From Candidatus Thiosymbion ectosymbiont of Catanema sp. Cochon2018 (lineage in GTDB: Bacteria; Pseudomonadota; Gammaproteobacteria; Chromatiales; Chromatiaceae): a stretch of DNA of 64,000 bases. How positions within the stretch are numbered: the first letter of the stretch is position 1; every line of letters begins with the position of its first letter. Under the pieces are notes generated by a model. That model was given only the letters and a program-made list of their open reading frames with translations. It did not search any database and was not told where the DNA came from. Location of the stretch: NCBI GenBank assembly GCA_011392765.1, contig WYCW01000001.1, positions 62,001 through 126,000 of the forward strand, read 5' to 3'. Positions 1 to 10,223 of the stretch are shown here, one piece after another. The translations under genes were made by a program, and so were the position numbers.

Positions 1-67
1 TGGGGCCTTACGGGAGAGGGGCTTTTGGGGCCTCATGCCTCGTCGGTCTGAGGCGAAGCCTCGCTAG
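1..67 (+). mobile_element. Family G element, 3' end only
   Basis: This is the right-hand end of the dispersed family G element. It carries the small palindrome GAGGC-GAA-GCCTC followed by CTAG, and the same stretch recurs at 9591-9655 and, inverted, at 17407-17475. The left part of this copy lies outside the window. Confidence 0.75.
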
Positions 68-129
68 AGAGTACTGTGTACTTTACTCCCGTCTTCCTGT
101 CCCCGCCTTTCTCTGATATTGCGCTTTTC

Positions 130-156
130 TTGACATCAATCATTTTCCTTTACTAT
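130..156 (+). promoter_or_regulatory. Possible promoter of the RiPP operon
   Basis: A perfect TTGACA box at 130-135 is followed by TACTAT at 151-156. The spacer is only 15 bases, which is short for sigma-70, so an alternative -10 further right is possible. It lies in AT-rich DNA about 130 bases upstream of the precursor gene. This is a weak call from pattern only. Confidence 0.3.
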
Positions 157-282
157 TTAGGTATTTTGATTACAAACTTTTCATGATAATTTAGAAATCG
201 TGTTACCGGGTATCATCCTGAAAAATCTCAGAGATGGAATTTTTCGAGTTCTCGTTAGGTTTACATGATTGAGAGGTTTCTC

Positions 283-789
283 ATGAAAGCGCACGTAAAG
301 AAACAACTCAGCGATCTTGCACCCGAAATCATCGAACTTGTCAAAACGGTTTCTACCAACTCTAAAGTTTCGTCGAAAGACTTTTTGCAAACTGGTGATT
401 CGCTGAGAACAAGGCTTATTGCGTTTTACGAACAATATGCAGCACGTGACCAAAACGGCATTCCACTCGATCAGCATCTCAGGGCTATAGAAGACGCTAT
501 TAATTCCAAGGAAGGTGATTTACGGTCCGCCATCAACGACCTTGTATACAATGGGGTAATCAACCCCATTGAATACCTAAAAGTATTGACAGATACTATG
601 GGTGATGATCACCCCGTCACATCCGATATTCTTCGTGGCACCTTATCTAATCCTGCATTTGCTCCTGGTGGCCCAATGGCTGACAAGGGTTGCGCTGCTT
701 GTATTGCCTGCATTTCATGTGCCGGTTGTATATGGGGTCCCGTTGTTGCTACCGCTACCACCGCATCTACTCTCTCGCTTGCCGGTTAA
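283..789 (+). CDS. Sactipeptide-like RiPP precursor peptide
   Basis: This 168-residue protein looks like a ribosomally made peptide precursor. Residues 1-130 form a long, mostly helical leader ending in Gly-Gly (129-130). The C-terminal 38 residues hold five cysteines at 137, 140, 143, 146 and 149, each separated by exactly two residues, followed by a hydrophobic Ser/Thr/Ala-rich tail. Thurincin H shows the same layout: a C-x2-C ladder then a Thr/Ala/Ser tail that accepts thioether bonds. The start at 283 is preferred over an in-frame ATG at 265 because GAGAGG lies 6 bases upstream of it. Two radical SAM enzymes follow on the same strand. The Gly-Gly suggests export by a bacteriocin-type peptidase transporter, none of which is in the window. 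Base composition is clearly more AT-rich than the genes to the right. The exact modification is inferred. Confidence 0.8.
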   Translation: MKAHVKKQLSDLAPEIIELVKTVSTNSKVSSKDFLQTGDSLRTRLIAFYEQYAARDQNGIPLDQHLRAIEDAINSKEGDLRSAINDLVYNGVINPIEYLKVLTDTMGDDHPVTSDILRGTLSNPAFAPGGPMADKGCAACIACISCAGCIWGPVVATATTASTLSLAG

Positions 790-920
790 CCTGCTATCAG
801 TCGCCCTCTGACTCTTCTCTTTGACCTCGAATGCAGTCAGAGGGTAAGTTACATTGTTGGCTTTTTAGGGATTGCGAACTGCTAACGATCACGGAAAGGC
901 GCTATCTACCCTGGATGATG

Positions 921-944
921 AAAAGCCATAGGCGTATGGCTTTT
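921..944 (+). terminator. Perfect hairpin between precursor and enzyme genes
   Basis: A 10-base-pair perfect stem, AAAAGCCATA paired with TATGGCTTTT around a GGCG loop, sits between the precursor and the first maturase. The right arm ends in four T residues. Partial terminators in this position let RiPP operons make far more precursor than enzyme, which is the likely role here. Confidence 0.6.
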
Positions 945-1086
945 GCGTGGGTTGGACTACTTCCATGGTCAGTGGGTCGAGGTTGGAAGGCATTTGTGAC
1001 GACTTCACGGTGAGTCTGGAGTCCATAAAGAACTGTTTTTTAACCGCAGTTTTGTCACTACTCTATCCTTTCTCAGGAATGGTGTT

Positions 1087-2592
1087 ATGACGCCTCCTTT
1101 CCTTTTGTTTTCTACAGAACAGAATCGTTACTTGTATGATCCCGAAACAAGTTCTGTTCACCCCTGGAACTCCCCTCTTTCTTCTTCCTTCGCATCTGAC
1201 CTTTACAGCACATCTACTGACCAGGATTTCTCTGAGGTGTGCCAGGTGTATGATATTCCTGTACATCTACGTGAATACCTTAACGCCTGGCGCATCCGTA
1301 CTTCAGCCTTTCAGACGCGTGTTTCACGATTCCACACTCCTTCTTTCTCTACAGTTAAAAAGGGACCAGTTTGGATGTCGGATCTGGTTCTTAATGTTTC
1401 GAACGCATGTAATTTACGATGTTCTTACTGTGCGTACTCTTCTTACTATCCCAGTTACCGTCAGCATAATAAGTCCCTAATGTCCATTGATGTCGCCAGA
1501 AAGGCAATCGATGCTTTCTTTTCCTATAATTTCTCTGATGAAGAACTTCTTTCTTACCCTGATAGGCGACTTAACATTGTCTTCTATGGTGGTGAGCCCC
1601 TCATAAATTTTCCAGTTATTTCCGACTCGATAATTTATGCTATCGCCAACAAACAGAACATATGGGACGTCGCTTTTAGCGTTAGTACTAATCTGCTATT
1701 GCTCAAAACAAACCATATACGTTTTTTCACGGAACACGGTGTCTTTCTCAACGTAAGTTTAGATGGCCCGCGCCTTCAACATAATCGGTACCGTAAACTA
1801 CCGAATGATAACGGTACATACGATGTTGTGATGGATCGGCTGGCAGCAATAAGACAGTTCGACCCAGAGTATTTCCGTAACAAGGTGCGCGTTTTGCCAA
1901 CGATTACAGGAGCGTCGAACCTTCCGCGCGTATGCAGGTTTTTCGACAGAAAGATTAGCACCGGAGAGTTACCACCGATACTTACTGTTAACTTTCTCAA
2001 AGATTTTGACAACTGCGCTTTTCACAACGATTATCCCTTTGACAAAAATTTATTTAAAAAACGGTCTGCATTTCTTCTAGATAAATATAAAAAATCCAAG
2101 ATATCGGGACACCGTTTCCTTCAAGGTGATTTTCTTTTCCATTATATTGATGATTCCCTGTCACGGTTATCACAACGCATTCAATCAGTTGGTGGACTGG
2201 ACAACGAGTGGTACACTGGCACCTGTTTGCCTGGAAGGAAACTCTTTATTACTCCAGATGGGCGCATTCATGTATGCGAGCGGATCAACGATTACTTTCC
2301 GATCGGTGATGTATTACAAGGAATAGACGCAGACCGCGCTCAACGATTATTGCATACCTACTTCGAATCTACGCCGAATTGTGGGGACTGCTGGGCACGG
2401 AATTTGTGTCAAATGTGTTTCGCCGCAACCGCTGAAGACGGTCATTTTGATTTTCCGAAACGATGTGATGTGTTCAAAACCTTGATGAAATCTCAACTAC
2501 AACTACTGTATTCGATACGAGAATGCTCACCTCGTGCATTTGAGGGAGAGATCACAAGAGAAAAGGGGCGCTCGTATACTGCGGAATGCTAG
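1087..2592 (+). CDS. SPASM radical SAM RiPP maturase (sactisynthase-like)
   Basis: A 501-residue radical SAM enzyme. The cluster-binding motif C-x3-C-x2-C is at Cys108, Cys112 and Cys115 (CNLRCSYC). The C-terminal third has the SPASM/twitch cysteine pattern, with a Cys before the FITPDGR segment, the next before ERIND, a CGDC-x5-CQMC group and a final Cys near the end, consistent with two auxiliary [4Fe-4S] clusters. The first ~90 residues precede the barrel and may be a peptide-recognition domain. Such enzymes (AlbA, ThnB families) install Cys-to-alpha-carbon thioethers in sactipeptides. AGGAA lies 7 bases before the ATG. Three bases separate its stop from the next gene, so the two enzymes are surely co-expressed. 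The precise cross-link chemistry is inferred from the precursor pattern. Confidence 0.85.
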   Translation: MTPPFLLFSTEQNRYLYDPETSSVHPWNSPLSSSFASDLYSTSTDQDFSEVCQVYDIPVHLREYLNAWRIRTSAFQTRVSRFHTPSFSTVKKGPVWMSDLVLNVSNACNLRCSYCAYSSYYPSYRQHNKSLMSIDVARKAIDAFFSYNFSDEELLSYPDRRLNIVFYGGEPLINFPVISDSIIYAIANKQNIWDVAFSVSTNLLLLKTNHIRFFTEHGVFLNVSLDGPRLQHNRYRKLPNDNGTYDVVMDRLAAIRQFDPEYFRNKVRVLPTITGASNLPRVCRFFDRKISTGELPPILTVNFLKDFDNCAFHNDYPFDKNLFKKRSAFLLDKYKKSKISGHRFLQGDFLFHYIDDSLSRLSQRIQSVGGLDNEWYTGTCLPGRKLFITPDGRIHVCERINDYFPIGDVLQGIDADRAQRLLHTYFESTPNCGDCWARNLCQMCFAATAEDGHFDFPKRCDVFKTLMKSQLQLLYSIRECSPRAFEGEITREKGRSYTAEC

Positions 2593-2595
2593 AAT

Positions 2596-3885
2596 ATGAA
2601 CGATCGATTCTCTTTATTTCCTCACTGTCGACTAGTCAAGGGAACTGTTCATGACGTGATATACGACCTTTTCCGCTGTAGGCTTATCCACCTTACCGAC
2701 CCATTCGCGAAAACAGTATTGAGGATGTCTGAATCAGGAGATTGCATCTACGATATAAACAGAGAACTCGGTGTAGGTGAAAGATCGATAACACGTCTGT
2801 TAGACTACTTGATTTTTTTGGACTATGGCGATTACAAAAAAAACAATGAGGTTGTTGATAGATATAGTCCGGGAGTGTCGCAGTCACAAGCAATGCTTTT
2901 CGATATTCCAAGAAATAACAATACCGCAGTATTGGAGCTCGCATCAGAGTGCTCTTTGAATTGCAGCTATTGTCGTACGCAGGGATGGCAAAAAAGTAGG
3001 GCCTGCGCATGCGGAATATGGAGTACTAACGGAGACGGCCCGCTAGTCGATTACGCAGCACTGATTGCGCAATTAGATGCGCTAGGTTTCAAGCGAATTT
3101 ACGTTCAGGGAGGAGACCCTTTTTTAGTCATAGAACTACTAGAAGAGGTAATGATACAGGCGTCTGAGAGAGGCATGCAGATAGCAATACAAACACCCGG
3201 ACTACGAATAACGGCAGAAGACAGAAAATTTATAGAGCAGTACGGCGTTGATCTAGTGATTCCGATATTTGGAATGGACAGTCATGAGCATGATAAAGCG
3301 ACAAGGGTGGAGGGCTCGTGGAACACCGCTATGGAATTGATTACCTGTATCAAGCAGTTCGGGGGTAAAATCAATGTACGCCCCGTCCTCAGCAGTTTTG
3401 TCAGTCGCAATGTGTCATTAGAAGAAATATTAACTAAAACAGGAACAGGAGCAGTGTTATTGGAAACGCGTCACGATACAATGGACGTATCAAAGGACGT
3501 ACCTCAGCTAAAAACGAGCAGATATACAAAGCCAATAGATTTTGCATTGTCCATAAATGAGTTTGCGAGGCTTCAAGGAGGTCATGAATGTTGGCAAGAC
3601 AGCATTTCAATTGGAAAAGATGGGAAAGTTTTTCCCTGTATAACGGCCAGAAATCACGTTTTGGGGGATATTAACAAAGAATCACTTTCTGGTATATTAA
3701 GAAAGAGGAAAGCCCAAAAGATAAGAATGAATATCCGAGCTACAGTACAGCCATGCGCAAAATGTGAATTCCGAGTATCCTGCTCTGGTTGCACTGTAAT
3801 CTCCGAAAAGGTTTCTGGAACGATTTATAGCAAAAACTGGGATTGTTCGTATGACCCGCTTACAGGGATATGGGAAATACCGTAG
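2596..3885 (+). CDS. Second SPASM radical SAM peptide maturase (GwsS-like N-terminus)
   Basis: A 429-residue radical SAM protein with Cys119, Cys123 and Cys126 (CSLNCSYC) and a C-terminal SPASM region (IGKDGKVFPC, CAKCEFRVSCSGC, a last Cys before the end). The N-terminal 80 residues (FSLFPHC.LVKG..., then a small helical segment) resemble the PqqD/RRE-like front part of grasp-with-spasm peptide maturases as I remember that family. No ATP-grasp partner is present. It may act on the same precursor as the upstream enzyme, in series or as a partner. The gene is AT-rich and uses codons unlike the GC-rich genes further right, a sign of transfer. Function beyond peptide modification is unknown. Confidence 0.8.
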   Translation: MNDRFSLFPHCRLVKGTVHDVIYDLFRCRLIHLTDPFAKTVLRMSESGDCIYDINRELGVGERSITRLLDYLIFLDYGDYKKNNEVVDRYSPGVSQSQAMLFDIPRNNNTAVLELASECSLNCSYCRTQGWQKSRACACGIWSTNGDGPLVDYAALIAQLDALGFKRIYVQGGDPFLVIELLEEVMIQASERGMQIAIQTPGLRITAEDRKFIEQYGVDLVIPIFGMDSHEHDKATRVEGSWNTAMELITCIKQFGGKINVRPVLSSFVSRNVSLEEILTKTGTGAVLLETRHDTMDVSKDVPQLKTSRYTKPIDFALSINEFARLQGGHECWQDSISIGKDGKVFPCITARNHVLGDINKESLSGILRKRKAQKIRMNIRATVQPCAKCEFRVSCSGCTVISEKVSGTIYSKNWDCSYDPLTGIWEIP

Positions 3886-4107
3886 GAAGGGTACCTGATA
3901 CCTACCAAGACCTTCGGAATACGACACCAGAAACGGAGTGTATCCCTCGCAAGTCTAGCCGCCGAGGATGAAGCAGTTACCCACCGGTATGGAACACCGC
4001 CGGGAAGAAAGATACATTTCTTGTACTCGCGAGACGGACTTGCCATCCGTGGCACGGCAGGGTCCGGCGTCTCAGCCGGAATGACGGTTTTGCGTGTTGA
4101 CTCTATC

Positions 4108-4222
4108 TATACTGCCACACGGCACAATTCGAGCTTTTGAATTTCCCCTTCACCCCTTCACCCCCGCCCTCTCCCGGAGGGAGAGGGAGTGAAATGCGCA
4201 GATTGTGCCGTGTGGCAGTATA
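4108..4222. mobile_element. Family A MITE, copy 1 (115 bp)
   Basis: A 22-base terminal inverted repeat, starting TATACTGCCACACGGCA, bounds this element, which has no coding capacity. It fills most of the gap between the RiPP operon and nirS; the rest of 3886-4107 shows no gene. Further copies are at 38965-39177 and 47752-47940. Its palindromic form just past the nirS stop may also work as a terminator. Confidence 0.9.
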
Positions 4223-4246
4223 ACGCCAGGGACGGCTCAACAGCCC

Positions 4247-6067
<1,821 letters not shown>

Positions 6068-6073
6068 TCAGCC

Positions 6074-6087
6074 TTGACATACATCAA
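6074..6087 (-). promoter_or_regulatory. Dnr/Fnr-type operator upstream of nirS
   Basis: The sequence TTGAC-ATAC-ATCAA matches the Fnr/Dnr consensus TTGAT-N4-ATCAA at 9 of 10 positions. It is 88 bases upstream of the nirS start and lies between nirS and the gene of a Dnr-like regulator, which is the obvious candidate to bind it. Confidence 0.75.
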
Positions 6088-6101
6088 AGAAAGAAGAACA
6101 T

Positions 6102-6842
6102 TCACTGCTCCCGAATCGGCTGCGCCGCGGAAGCACAGGGCATCAGCGTAAGCTCCTGCGAATGGCCGGGCTTTGCGATCTCCTCCAGGGCCGCTTGGTC
6201 GAGAATGGTGACATGGTTACCCTGAACCTCGATAGCGCCCTGATCGATGAGGTTCCTCTCGACGCGTGAAAAGGTCTCCGGTTTGATGGAAAGGCGAGAT
6301 GCGAGAATCCCCTTGCGCATCTCCAGATCCAAGGCCCTGCAACCCGCAGGCAGCTTCATGAGCAGATAACGGGCAACGCGGCTGGTCGCCGTGTGCAGGG
6401 TCACATTATCGATCTCCCCGATCAGGGCGCGCAGGCGCCGGCTCAGATTGCCCAGCAGGATGAAACAGGTGTCCACGGAATCGCGCAGCATGTTCGCAAA
6501 GTCGCGGGCATCGATGCCGATGAGGTCGGTCGGACACAGGGCCGCCGCGCACACCGGGTAACGGGGGACGTCCAGGAACATCAACGCCTCGGCGAAGGTC
6601 TGCCCCGGAGCGACGATCTCGATGACTTTCTCCGCACCTTCGGGCGAGAGTCGAAACAGCCGTACCTGACCCTTCAGTACCAGATAAAAGCGTTCGGCCG
6701 GGTCCCCCTGACTGAAGAGTAGCTGGCCCTCGTCCAGTCCGATGCGCGCGGCGTGGCCAGTGACCCGCTCCAGTTGCTCTTCGGTCAACCCGGAAAGCAG
6801 CAGTCCGGTGCGCAATTCTTCGGTCATCGCCTTCTCTATCAT
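6102..6842 (-). CDS. Crp/Fnr-family regulator, Dnr-like (NO-responsive)
   Basis: A 246-residue Crp/Fnr protein: N-terminal cyclic-nucleotide-binding-like beta-roll (about 20-140), a long dimer helix, then a winged helix-turn-helix (about 165-225, ILASRLSIKPETFSRVERNLI). There is no N-terminal cysteine cluster of the Fnr type, so it is not an oxygen-sensing [4Fe-4S] Fnr. That, and the nir/nor neighbours, point to the Dnr/NnrR group, which bind haem and sense NO. It probably activates nirS and norCB through the palindromes at 6074 and 7123. The start is uncertain: an ATG 15 bases further in is possible. A family B MITE begins 12 bases upstream of its ATG and so occupies its promoter. Confidence 0.85.
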   Translation of the reverse strand: MIEKAMTEELRTGLLLSGLTEEQLERVTGHAARIGLDEGQLLFSQGDPAERFYLVLKGQVRLFRLSPEGAEKVIEIVAPGQTFAEALMFLDVPRYPVCAAALCPTDLIGIDARDFANMLRDSVDTCFILLGNLSRRLRALIGEIDNVTLHTATSRVARYLLMKLPAGCRALDLEMRKGILASRLSIKPETFSRVERNLIDQGAIEVQGNHVTILDQAALEEIAKPGHSQELTLMPCASAAQPIREQ

Positions 6843-6853
6843 GCGCCTCTCTA

Positions 6854-6996
6854 CTAGGGGACGTTCTCAATTGAGCCAAATCATCATAAAAATCAAGCCC
6901 GTAGGCTGGGTTACGGCCAGGGACGGCGAAACCCGGCACACGGTATTGCGGATCGGAAAAGCTGGGTTTCGTTCCTCAACCCAGCCTACAACACTT
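6854..6996. mobile_element. Family B MITE, truncated copy
   Basis: CTAG plus the left end GGGGACGTTCTCAATTGAGCC starts this copy. Its interior matches the full element at 20969-21151 read in reverse, but it stops before the right inverted repeat and is joined to a family D segment. The inner part contains the paired GTAGGCTGGGTT / AACCCAGCCTAC palindrome. Confidence 0.8.
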
Positions 6997-7072
6997 AGAG
7001 ACTGTCTAAAAAGGGATCGTAGGCTGTAGGCTGGGTTGCGGCCAGGGACGGCCAAAACCCAGCAATAACCTA
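6997..7072 (+). repeat. Family D repeat
   Basis: This begins GAGACTGTCTAAAAAGG and runs through a GGCTGGGTTGCGGCC palindrome to CAGCAATAACC. The same unit occurs at 33553-33636 and, inverted, at 46340-46427. Confidence 0.8.
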
Positions 7073-7122
7073 GGATCCTTGACGAACCCGCATCTTTACA
7101 AAGGACAATCGTCCAACGCCAT

Positions 7123-7136
7123 TTGACCTGAGTCAA
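7123..7136 (+). promoter_or_regulatory. Dnr/Fnr-type operator upstream of norCB
   Basis: A perfect dyad TTGAC-CTGA-GTCAA lies 67 bases before the norC start. It resembles the box upstream of nirS and fits activation by the Dnr-like protein encoded next door. Confidence 0.75.
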
Positions 7137-7202
7137 GGTGGCCCGAGGCCCTGGAAATGTAAGGTGATTGTTTCGGACTTTATTCTCGGAGGGCCCGAAC
7201 CC

Positions 7203-7655
7203 ATGTCGCAAACCTTCACCAAGTCGATGGCGAGAAACATCTTCTACGGTGGCTCCCTGTTCTTTCTGTTGCTGTTCCTCACCTTGACCTTCCATACCTC
7301 CAGGGCACTGCCGGACCGCGACCGGCGTGAGCAGCTCGACCTCGCGAGCGAGGTCGGCCGGAAGATCGCGCACGGCAAAGAGCTGTGGGAGACCAATAAC
7401 TGCATAGGCTGCCACAGCCTGCTGGGAGAAGGGGCCTACTTTGCCCCGGAGCTGGGCAATGTCTATGTGCGCTTCGGCAACAACAAAGATGCCATCAAGG
7501 CCTTCATCCGGAGTCGTCCCGCCGCGGGCATCCCCGGACGCCGCAGTATGCCGCAGTTCAACTTCAGCGACGAGGAGCTCGATGCCATCGCCGAATTTCT
7601 GAAGTACAGCTCCGAGATCGACACGGCCGGCTGGCCACCGAATATCCAGGGCTGA
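7203..7655 (+). CDS. norC: Nitric oxide reductase cytochrome c subunit
   Basis: A 150-residue membrane-anchored cytochrome c that passes electrons to NorB. One membrane anchor lies at about residues 12-31, then a periplasmic domain with CIGCH at 67-71 and the axial-Met region RRSMPQF. The start at 7203 is chosen over an upstream in-frame codon at 7164 because CGGAGGG lies 9 bases before it and the protein then has the usual NorC length. norB follows 24 bases later. Confidence 0.96.
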   Translation: MSQTFTKSMARNIFYGGSLFFLLLFLTLTFHTSRALPDRDRREQLDLASEVGRKIAHGKELWETNNCIGCHSLLGEGAYFAPELGNVYVRFGNNKDAIKAFIRSRPAAGIPGRRSMPQFNFSDEELDAIAEFLKYSSEIDTAGWPPNIQG

Positions 7656-9095
<1,440 letters not shown>

Positions 9096-9152
9096 TCGTT
9101 TATTCACACCCGGCTTTCACACACGGGCACAGGGAGGACCCGGTAGGTATTC

Positions 9153-9173
9153 AGGCCCCGCTCTGCGGGGCCT
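9153..9173 (+). terminator. Likely norCB terminator
   Basis: AGGCCCCGC and GCGGGGCCT form a perfect 9-base-pair stem with a TCT loop, 57 bases after the norB stop. A long U tract is missing, so efficiency is uncertain. Confidence 0.6.
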
Positions 9174-9203
9174 TAGGCGGGTGGTGTTGTGATTTTGTTG
9201 TCC

Positions 9204-9445
9204 CTAGGAGCCTTGAGGGACCCGGATCTTTACCAATGAGTCAAGTTTGTGCACGGCACAAAAACTCACATCTCCTCATGCAGCACTGGGGGTATTGCGC
9301 CCATTGTTTTTATCCGCAGATTACGCAGATTTTCGCAGATTATTTCTATTCTTAATCTGCGAAAATCTGCGTAATCTGCGGATAACAAGTTTGTGCGCTG
9401 CACAAAAAATTCACGCCTCGTCGGTCTGAGGCAAAGCCTCGCTAG
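9204..9445 (+). mobile_element. Family G element, first of three in tandem
   Basis: Starts at CTAG followed by GAGCCTTGAGGGACCCG and an ATGAGTCAAGTTTGTGCA segment, and ends with the GAGGC-AAA-GCCTC hairpin and CTAG. It encloses a palindromic family H repeat (9307-9386). Its last CTAG is the first CTAG of the next copy. Confidence 0.8.
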
Positions 9446-9655
9446 GATCCTTGAGGGACCCGTATCTTTACAAATGAGTCAAGTTTATGCAGTGTACAAA
9501 TCGGGATCGCAATCGAAATTTCGATTTCGATCCCGATCTCGATCCCGACCTACCCAAGCTCTCCAACGATTGGTTGGGCATAGGAGATGGGGCCTTACGG
9601 GAGAGGGGCTGTTGGGGCCTTCATGCCTCGTCGGTCTGAGGCGAAGCCTCGCTAG
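9442..9655 (+). mobile_element. Family G element, second of three in tandem
   Basis: Same ends as its neighbours. The interior holds a GATC-rich palindromic tract at about 9507-9552 made of repeated CGATCC/CGATTT units, also found inverted at 17515-17580. Confidence 0.8.
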
Positions 9656-9959
9656 GATTCCTTGAATGACCGGATTTTGTGCAAATGAGTCAAATTTCGC
9701 AAACGTCTAACCCCTCTCGTGGTCGTGATCGTGATCATGATCGTAGTCGAAGCCGCCGTAGGAGGGACCGCATTCTTTCGTCGTTCGTGGTCTCCGGAGG
9801 TCCCGGCCAGGTACCGGGTCGAAACCCGTAGCCATCAGGTTTTCCGTGCCCGCTTTGCCTGGCGTCGCTGATCACGATCACGATCACGACCACGGTTCCG
9901 CTTTCGATAGCGATAGAGCGATGATCACGCCTCGTCGGCCTGAGGCGGAGCCTCGTTAG
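9652..9959 (+). mobile_element. Family G element, third of three in tandem (long type)
   Basis: A ~308-base version with a different, conserved interior: GATCGTGATC runs at both sides and a hairpin-rich middle (CCCGGCCAGGTACCGGG then GGGTCGAAACCCG). Close copies lie at 14635-14930 and, inverted, at 17635-17964. No coding capacity is evident. From 9096 to 10223 there is no gene, only these repeats. Confidence 0.8.
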
Positions 9960-10009
9960 GTATACACACTGAATCTCGGAAACAGCAAAGTTAAAACACT
10001 ACCAAGACC

Positions 10010-10118
10010 CTAGTACATCATTTCATCCTATCTTGCATGTTAACAATTTGATTTTATTTTATAAATCATTATGTTATATGCTTTCAAACATGCAAAATAT
10101 GCTGAAATGGGGTACTAG
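10010..10118. mobile_element. Family C MITE (109 bp)
   Basis: AT-rich element with imperfect inverted ends, CTAGTACATCATTTCATC on the left and the reverse complement of CTAGTACCCCATTTCAGC on the right, and CTAG at both tips. A second right end is at 47368-47404. Confidence 0.8.
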
Positions 10119-10200
10119 GGGGTGTTCTCAATCAAGCCAAATCCATGTAGCGCAGGCGCCTGCCCCTGCCTGCGGTAGGCAGGTGGGGCAGACAGGCCAC
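10115..10200. mobile_element. Family B MITE, left part, sharing CTAG with family C
   Basis: GGGGGTGTTCTCAATCAAGCC follows the CTAG that ends the family C element. The interior (GTAGCGCAGGCGCCTGCC) matches the complete copy at 36901-37071. The right end is missing next to the nosZ stop. Confidence 0.75.
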
Positions 10201-10223
10201 ATGCCAAAACGTCTCGTCAGGGT

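Noticed and set aside
265-282. ATG at 265 as start of the RiPP precursor
   Set aside because: The ATG at 283 has GAGAGG at proper spacing; the earlier ATG has no ribosome site.
9470-9500. TGAGTCAA in family G elements resembles half an Fnr/Dnr box
   Set aside because: It is a fixed part of the repeat, lacks the partner half and is not placed before genes.
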